Shown in pieces: positions 6,861 to 8,935 of a stretch of DNA of 8,935 nt (positions are counted from its first letter, which is position 1; every line of letters starts with the position of its first letter). Both the position numbers and the translations under genes were made by a program. This stretch comes from JBBKWG01 sp037968835 (GTDB lineage Bacteria; Pseudomonadota; Alphaproteobacteria; Rhodobacterales; Rhodobacteraceae). The stretch is from positions 1-8,935 of the forward strand of contig JBBKWG010000056.1 of the NCBI GenBank assembly GCA_037968835.1, written 5' to 3'. The notes below the pieces were generated by a model, which saw nothing but the letters and a program-made list of their open reading frames with translations, was not told the origin of the DNA and made no database searches.

Positions 6861-8011
6861 GCGAAATAGTCGCGAAGAATTCGCCCGTAGATCGCTTGGA
6901 GCGCATGGATCTGTGCGACCTCCACGCGTTCGTCGACCTGATGCATTGTCTGGCCCACCAGCCCGAATTCCACCACCGGGCAATGCGATTTGATGAACCG
7001 CGCATCGGAGGTTCCGCCTGACGTTGAAAATTTCGGCGTCACGCCGGTCTCTGCCGTAACCGCCGAGGCAACAAGCGCGCTCAATTCCCCCGGCGGCGTC
7101 AGGAAGCTTTCTCCCGAAACCTTGGTGGTCATCGCGATGTCGATACCGGATTGCTGTTTCACGATGGCGCATTCGTTGGCGAGCCAGTCGGTCAGCCCGG
7201 CCGATGTATGCGCATCGCTGAAGCGGATATTTACAGTCGCGCGGCAAGCGGCCGGTATCACGTTGGTTGCCGGGTTGCCGGTGTCGAATGTGGTGACCGC
7301 CAGCGTCGAAGGTTCGAAGTGCTCTGTCCCGTCGTCAAGGGTCTGGGTCGCCAATCGGTCGATCAGCTTGGCCAGTGCCGGAACAGGATTTCGCGCACGC
7401 TGCGGGTAGGCGGAGTGACCCTGAACCCCGGTTGCCGAAAAGAAGGCCGTCATCGAGCCGCGTCTGCCGATCTTGATCGCTTCGCCCAATACCTCCGGGC
7501 AGGTCGGCTCTCCGACAAGGCAAACCGACATTGCTTCATGATTGGCGTTCATCCAGTCCAGAATGGCGGTCGTGCCATCGGTTGCGTCGCCTTCTTCGTC
7601 GCCGGTTATCGTGATGATGATCGCGCCCTCGGGCGGGGACTGTGTAACCAGTTCAATCGCCGCGGACACGAAGGCCGCAACGCCGGATTTCATATCCGTC
7701 GAGCCGCGACCGTAAAGCCAGCCGCTAATGAGTTCGGCCCCGAAGGGATCGCTTGTCCAGTCCGAAGCCTCGCCAATCGGGACGACATCGGTATGCCCGT
7801 TGAATCCAAACGTCCGCCCATGCGCTTTGCCGCCCCATCGTGCGACCAGATTAGACACTCCATTGCGATCGGCGCGAAAGCATTCGAACCCTGCTTCGCC
7901 GAGCAGTTCTTCAAGCAGCAGTATTGCCCCGCCCTCTTCGGGGGTCACGGAAGGACAGCGGACCAGTTCGGCTGTCAGCATTGCGGGATCGACCGGGATC
8001 TTCTTCATCAT
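6857..8011 (-). CDS. dapE: Succinyl-diaminopimelate desuccinylase
   Basis: Hydrolyses N-succinyl-LL-2,6-diaminopimelate to LL-diaminopimelate and succinate, in the succinylase branch that supplies lysine and the peptidoglycan cross-link residue. 384 aa, matching the DapE length of about 375-385. M20 metallopeptidase motifs are complete: H73 and D75 (NGHTDVVP), bridging D106 (GRGSTDMKSG), general base E139 and metal ligand E140 (TGDEEGDATDGT), E168 (VGEPT) and H357 (GQTMHQVDE). GRRGSMT and the SGGTSDARFI block near 330-340 are DapE-like and set it apart from ArgE. Start: tandem ATG ATG at 8011/8008; an in-frame TAG at 8021-8023 bars a longer form. No convincing Shine-Dalgarno. First gene of the run dapE, GNAT, TIGR04282-type, then rnr. 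No other dap genes are in the window. Confidence 0.96.
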   Translation of the reverse strand: MMKKIPVDPAMLTAELVRCPSVTPEEGGAILLLEELLGEAGFECFRADRNGVSNLVARWGGKAHGRTFGFNGHTDVVPIGEASDWTSDPFGAELISGWLYGRGSTDMKSGVAAFVSAAIELVTQSPPEGAIIITITGDEEGDATDGTTAILDWMNANHEAMSVCLVGEPTCPEVLGEAIKIGRRGSMTAFFSATGVQGHSAYPQRARNPVPALAKLIDRLATQTLDDGTEHFEPSTLAVTTFDTGNPATNVIPAACRATVNIRFSDAHTSAGLTDWLANECAIVKQQSGIDIAMTTKVSGESFLTPPGELSALVASAVTAETGVTPKFSTSGGTSDARFIKSHCPVVEFGLVGQTMHQVDERVEVAQIHALQAIYGRILRDYFA

Positions 8012-8017
8012 TGCAAA

Positions 8018-8046
8018 GTGCTACCCTGACATTCCGCCTTCTTCAA
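8018..8046 (-). promoter_or_regulatory. Candidate leaderless promoter of the dapE run
   Basis: On the minus strand: TTGAAG (8041-8046), 17-nt spacer, TAGCAC (8018-8023), then 6 nt to the first ATG of dapE. The expected start of transcription is the A of that ATG (8011). This explains the absence of a Shine-Dalgarno and matches the geometry before tag and rnr. The -35 has 4 of 6 consensus bases, the -10 has 3 of 6. Confidence 0.4.
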
Positions 8047-8082
8047 CGTTGGAACCGTTGCGTGGACGCAACCCGGCCAACG
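8047..8082. promoter_or_regulatory. 36-bp concentric inverted repeat, possible operator
   Basis: Inner arms GTTGCGT (8057-8063) and ACGCAAC (8066-8072) pair perfectly around GG. Outer arms CGTTGG (8047-8052) and CCAACG (8077-8082) also pair perfectly, about the same centre (8064.5), with 4 unpaired bases between inner and outer arms on each side. The dyad abuts the -35 of the candidate dapE promoter, with its centre about 53 bp upstream of the expected start. The core TTGCGTCCACGCAA fits the loose T-N11-A pattern of LysR-type sites, but that pattern is not specific. The 2-nt loop makes an RNA terminator less likely than a protein-binding site. Confidence 0.5.
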
Positions 8083-8206
8083 CCGCGGAAGAAAAGGCTT
8101 TGCCTCCAGAGTGATCTGCGGCATGATTCGTCAAAATAAACCCGAGGCAGGGCAAACGGACGGCACGAAGAAAACTTCGGTCTCCGATTTCAGACAGGCA
8201 GACGGC

Positions 8207-8222
8207 ACCGGCAGCGCCCGGT
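8207..8222. repeat. Copy 1 of a 16-bp direct repeat that is itself a dyad
   Basis: ACCGGCAGCGCCCGGT, identical to 8387-8402. Each copy contains arms ACCGG and CCGGT around a 6-nt centre; this copy has one more flanking pair (C8206 with G8223). It lies 39 bp before the GTG of the right-hand gene. The flanks are also alike (CAGACAGGCA here, CAGTCAGGCA before copy 2). Confidence 0.6.
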
Positions 8223-8232
8223 GGCGCGCCCG

Positions 8233-8253
8233 GCCTCGTATATAAAACGAGGC
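8233..8253 (+). promoter_or_regulatory. Hairpin covering the ribosome binding site of the right-hand gene
   Basis: GCCTCGT (8233-8239) and ACGAGGC (8247-8253) form a perfect 7-bp stem around the 7-nt AT-only loop ATATAAA. The 3' arm contains GAGG (8249-8252), which is 8 nt before the GTG start at 8261 and the best Shine-Dalgarno candidate. Folding in the mRNA would hide this site. A second GAGG (8255-8258) lies outside the stem but only 2 nt from the GTG. The loop contains TATAAA and the TAA stop (8243-8245) of the upstream 40-codon ORF. Confidence 0.5.
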
Positions 8254-8260
8254 AGAGGCA

Positions 8261-8935
8261 GTGCCCAACCAGACCAACATGACCGGCGCGGACGCGCTGG
8301 CGATGGCGCAGGCTATACTTGGCGATAGTGTGCGGATCATCGGCGCGAGCTTTCGCGGAAACGCGGCTCAGTCAGGCATGGACGAGACCGGCAGCGCCCG
8401 GTTGTCCGCCGGCCACGGAGATGGCGCCACCGCGACTTCCTACATCGACATAGACTTCGTGCCTGATGCCGATCACCTGCAACTCGGGCTGGCTCTGGAC
8501 GTCGAGGAGATCCCCCTGAAGGGTGCCGACCGGCTTTTGGCGGACGGGCTTTCCATTTGGCTGAACGGTCGGCCCCATACGCTGGTGGGTGCGGGTGGTC
8601 GTGAAACACCGGCTGCGTCCGGCCCCGCTTTACCGATTGCCCCCGGCCCCCCGGACGGCATTCGCTTCGGGCTGCGCGCCATACTTGGGGTTGCCCGAGG
8701 TCAGGCGAACTCATTGCGGATTGCCGCGGGTGCAATCGGCGGTGGACTGGTCTTGTCGTCGCTTGCGGTGCGCGCCGAAGCAGCGCCGGGCAACGGCAAT
8801 GCGGTCGGCAACCCTGGCACCGGCAATAATGGCAATGAGGGCGTCGTCGGGAACGCCGGCAATAGCGGTGGCGGCGGCAATGGCGGTGGCGGCGGCGGAA
8901 ACGGTGGCGGTGGCGGTGGTGGCAATGGTGGAGGC
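8261..8935 (+). CDS. Probable choice-of-anchor L domain protein, N-terminal part, cut by window edge
   Basis: 225 codons are visible, open to the window edge. Residues about 7-175 look like a short, divergent choice-of-anchor L domain, a module of secreted or surface proteins. The opening ADALAMAQAILGDSVRIIGASFRG fits its start; DIDFVPDADHLQLGLALDVEEIP (about 63-85) fits the usual LDIxFxPDAD...FxSEEYP segment; DGLSIWLNG (about 95-103) fits its D-x-x-x-V/I-W-x-NG strand; and SLRIAAGAIGGG (about 151-162) fits the closing KIxIADxGD. The typical ILSTG segment is missing. From about residue 176 it is almost only Gly and Asn. No Sec signal peptide is seen; similar proteins often use type I secretion with a C-terminal signal, which would be off the window. 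Start: GTG 8261 with GAGG 8 nt upstream; an in-frame TAA at 8243-8245 excludes longer forms; ATG at 8279 is the alternative. The family call rests on motif memory. Confidence 0.65.
   Translation, partial: MPNQTNMTGADALAMAQAILGDSVRIIGASFRGNAAQSGMDETGSARLSAGHGDGATATSYIDIDFVPDADHLQLGLALDVEEIPLKGADRLLADGLSIWLNGRPHTLVGAGGRETPAASGPALPIAPGPPDGIRFGLRAILGVARGQANSLRIAAGAIGGGLVLSSLAVRAEAAPGNGNAVGNPGTGNNGNEGVVGNAGNSGGGGNGGGGGGNGGGGGGGNGGG
8387..8402. repeat. Copy 2 of the 16-bp direct repeat dyad
   Basis: Identical to 8207-8222, exactly 180 bp downstream and inside the right-hand gene, where it encodes TGSAR (codons 43-47). The frame of copy 1 is the same and also reads TGSAR, within the small upstream ORF. 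Confidence 0.6.
8786..8935 (+). repeat. Gly/Asn-rich low-complexity coding repeat
   Basis: Irregular repeats of GGC, GGT and AAT/AAC codons encode runs such as GNGGGGGGN. First comes a looser GN/GT-rich stretch (PGNGNAVGNPGTGNNGN), then near-pure poly-Gly broken by single Asn every 6-8 residues. It probably forms a flexible linker after the N-terminal domain. The tract continues past the window, so its length is unknown. It is a likely site of length variation and of assembly error. Confidence 0.85.

Larger units (their letters stand above)
8012..8260. other. Divergent intergenic region between dapE and the right-hand gene
   Basis: 249 bp between two genes that point away from each other. 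From left to right it holds the candidate dapE promoter, a 36-bp dyad, a 40-codon ORF on the plus strand (8123-8245, ATG to TAA; begins MIRQNKPEAG and ends WRARPRI), the first of two identical 16-bp dyads, and a hairpin over the ribosome site of the right-hand gene. A weak plus-strand promoter could be TTGCCT (8100-8105), 16 nt, CATGAT (8122-8127), starting near 8134. If real it would start transcription inside the small ORF. The small ORF has no clear ribosome site, so I do not list it as a gene. Confidence 0.5.

Noticed and set aside
6861..7247. N-terminal extension of the GNAT gene into dapE (start at 7247)
   Set aside because: The extension would overlap dapE by almost 400 nt, is not GNAT-like, and an ATG in ATGA overlap with the dapE stop gives a protein of normal GNAT length.
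7151..8029. 292-codon open frame on the plus strand opposite dapE
   Set aside because: It lies across a complete DapE with every metal ligand. The product is Arg/Gly/Cys-rich and resembles no family, so it is antisense noise.
8095..8105. AGGC-TTT-GCCT hairpin with a T-run on the minus strand, terminator-like
   Set aside because: Only 4 bp of true stem, and no minus-strand gene ends here. It may be chance.
8241..8246. TATAAA as the -10 of the right-hand gene
   Set aside because: No -35-like sequence lies at proper distance, and the transcript would start next to or inside the ribosome site. It is better explained as the loop of the hairpin.
8012..8260. A structured non-coding RNA or riboswitch upstream of dapE
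   Set aside because: Compared by memory with SRP RNA, tmRNA and the SAM-II type; no match. The candidate leaderless promoter would also place this DNA outside the dapE transcript.
8131..8735. Minus-strand open frames (8131-8340 and 8337-8735) opposite the right-hand gene
   Set aside because: No domain or ribosome site. The plus-strand frame has the anchor-L-like motifs and a ribosome site; the minus frames look like reverse-complement shadows.
8701..8925. Proline-rich minus-strand ORF
   Set aside because: It is the reverse complement of the Gly/Asn repeat; CCN runs arise automatically from GGN codons.

Overview
The window looks like chromosomal DNA of a GC-rich alphaproteobacterium, most likely a member of the Rhodobacterales. 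The basis is the base composition, the family mix, and the right-hand gene, which resembles the choice-of-anchor L proteins common in marine Rhodobacteraceae. The assignment is inferred from sequence character, not from a database match.

Layout, left to right. (1) 1-1346, minus: a PLP-dependent aromatic-L-amino-acid decarboxylase-type enzyme, cut off at its C-terminus by the window edge. (2) 1492-2067, plus: tag, DNA-3-methyladenine glycosylase I, divergent from the decarboxylase. (3) 2093-3364, minus: a secreted MltB-type lytic murein transglycosylase with a C-terminal peptidoglycan-binding domain, convergent with tag. (4) 8011-3502, minus: a four-gene run dapE, GNAT acetyltransferase, TIGR04282-type GT-A transferase, rnr. 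The first three genes overlap by 4 nt at each junction (ATGA, GTGA); rnr follows after 75 nt. (5) 8261 to the edge, plus: the N-terminal part of a probable choice-of-anchor L surface or secreted protein that runs into a Gly/Asn-rich tract.

The genes of the minus run are mostly housekeeping: lysine/diaminopimelate synthesis (dapE), RNA decay (rnr) and cell-wall remodelling (the nearby transglycosylase). I see no phage, transposon, CRISPR, tRNA or rRNA features, and no new multi-gene system. The most interesting signals are regulatory. Three genes without a Shine-Dalgarno (tag, rnr, dapE) each have a TAGC-type -10 placed 6-7 nt before the ATG and a -35-like hexamer exactly 17 nt further upstream. 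For tag and rnr these are nearly the same motif (GTGACG-N17-TAGCC[T/G]), which suggests leaderless transcripts. The roughly 250-bp intergenic region between dapE and the right-hand gene holds a 36-bp concentric dyad, a pair of identical 16-bp dyads 180 bp apart that straddle the gene start, and a perfect 7-bp hairpin whose 3' arm contains the gene's ribosome-binding site, preceded by a 40-codon in-frame ORF that ends inside the hairpin loop.
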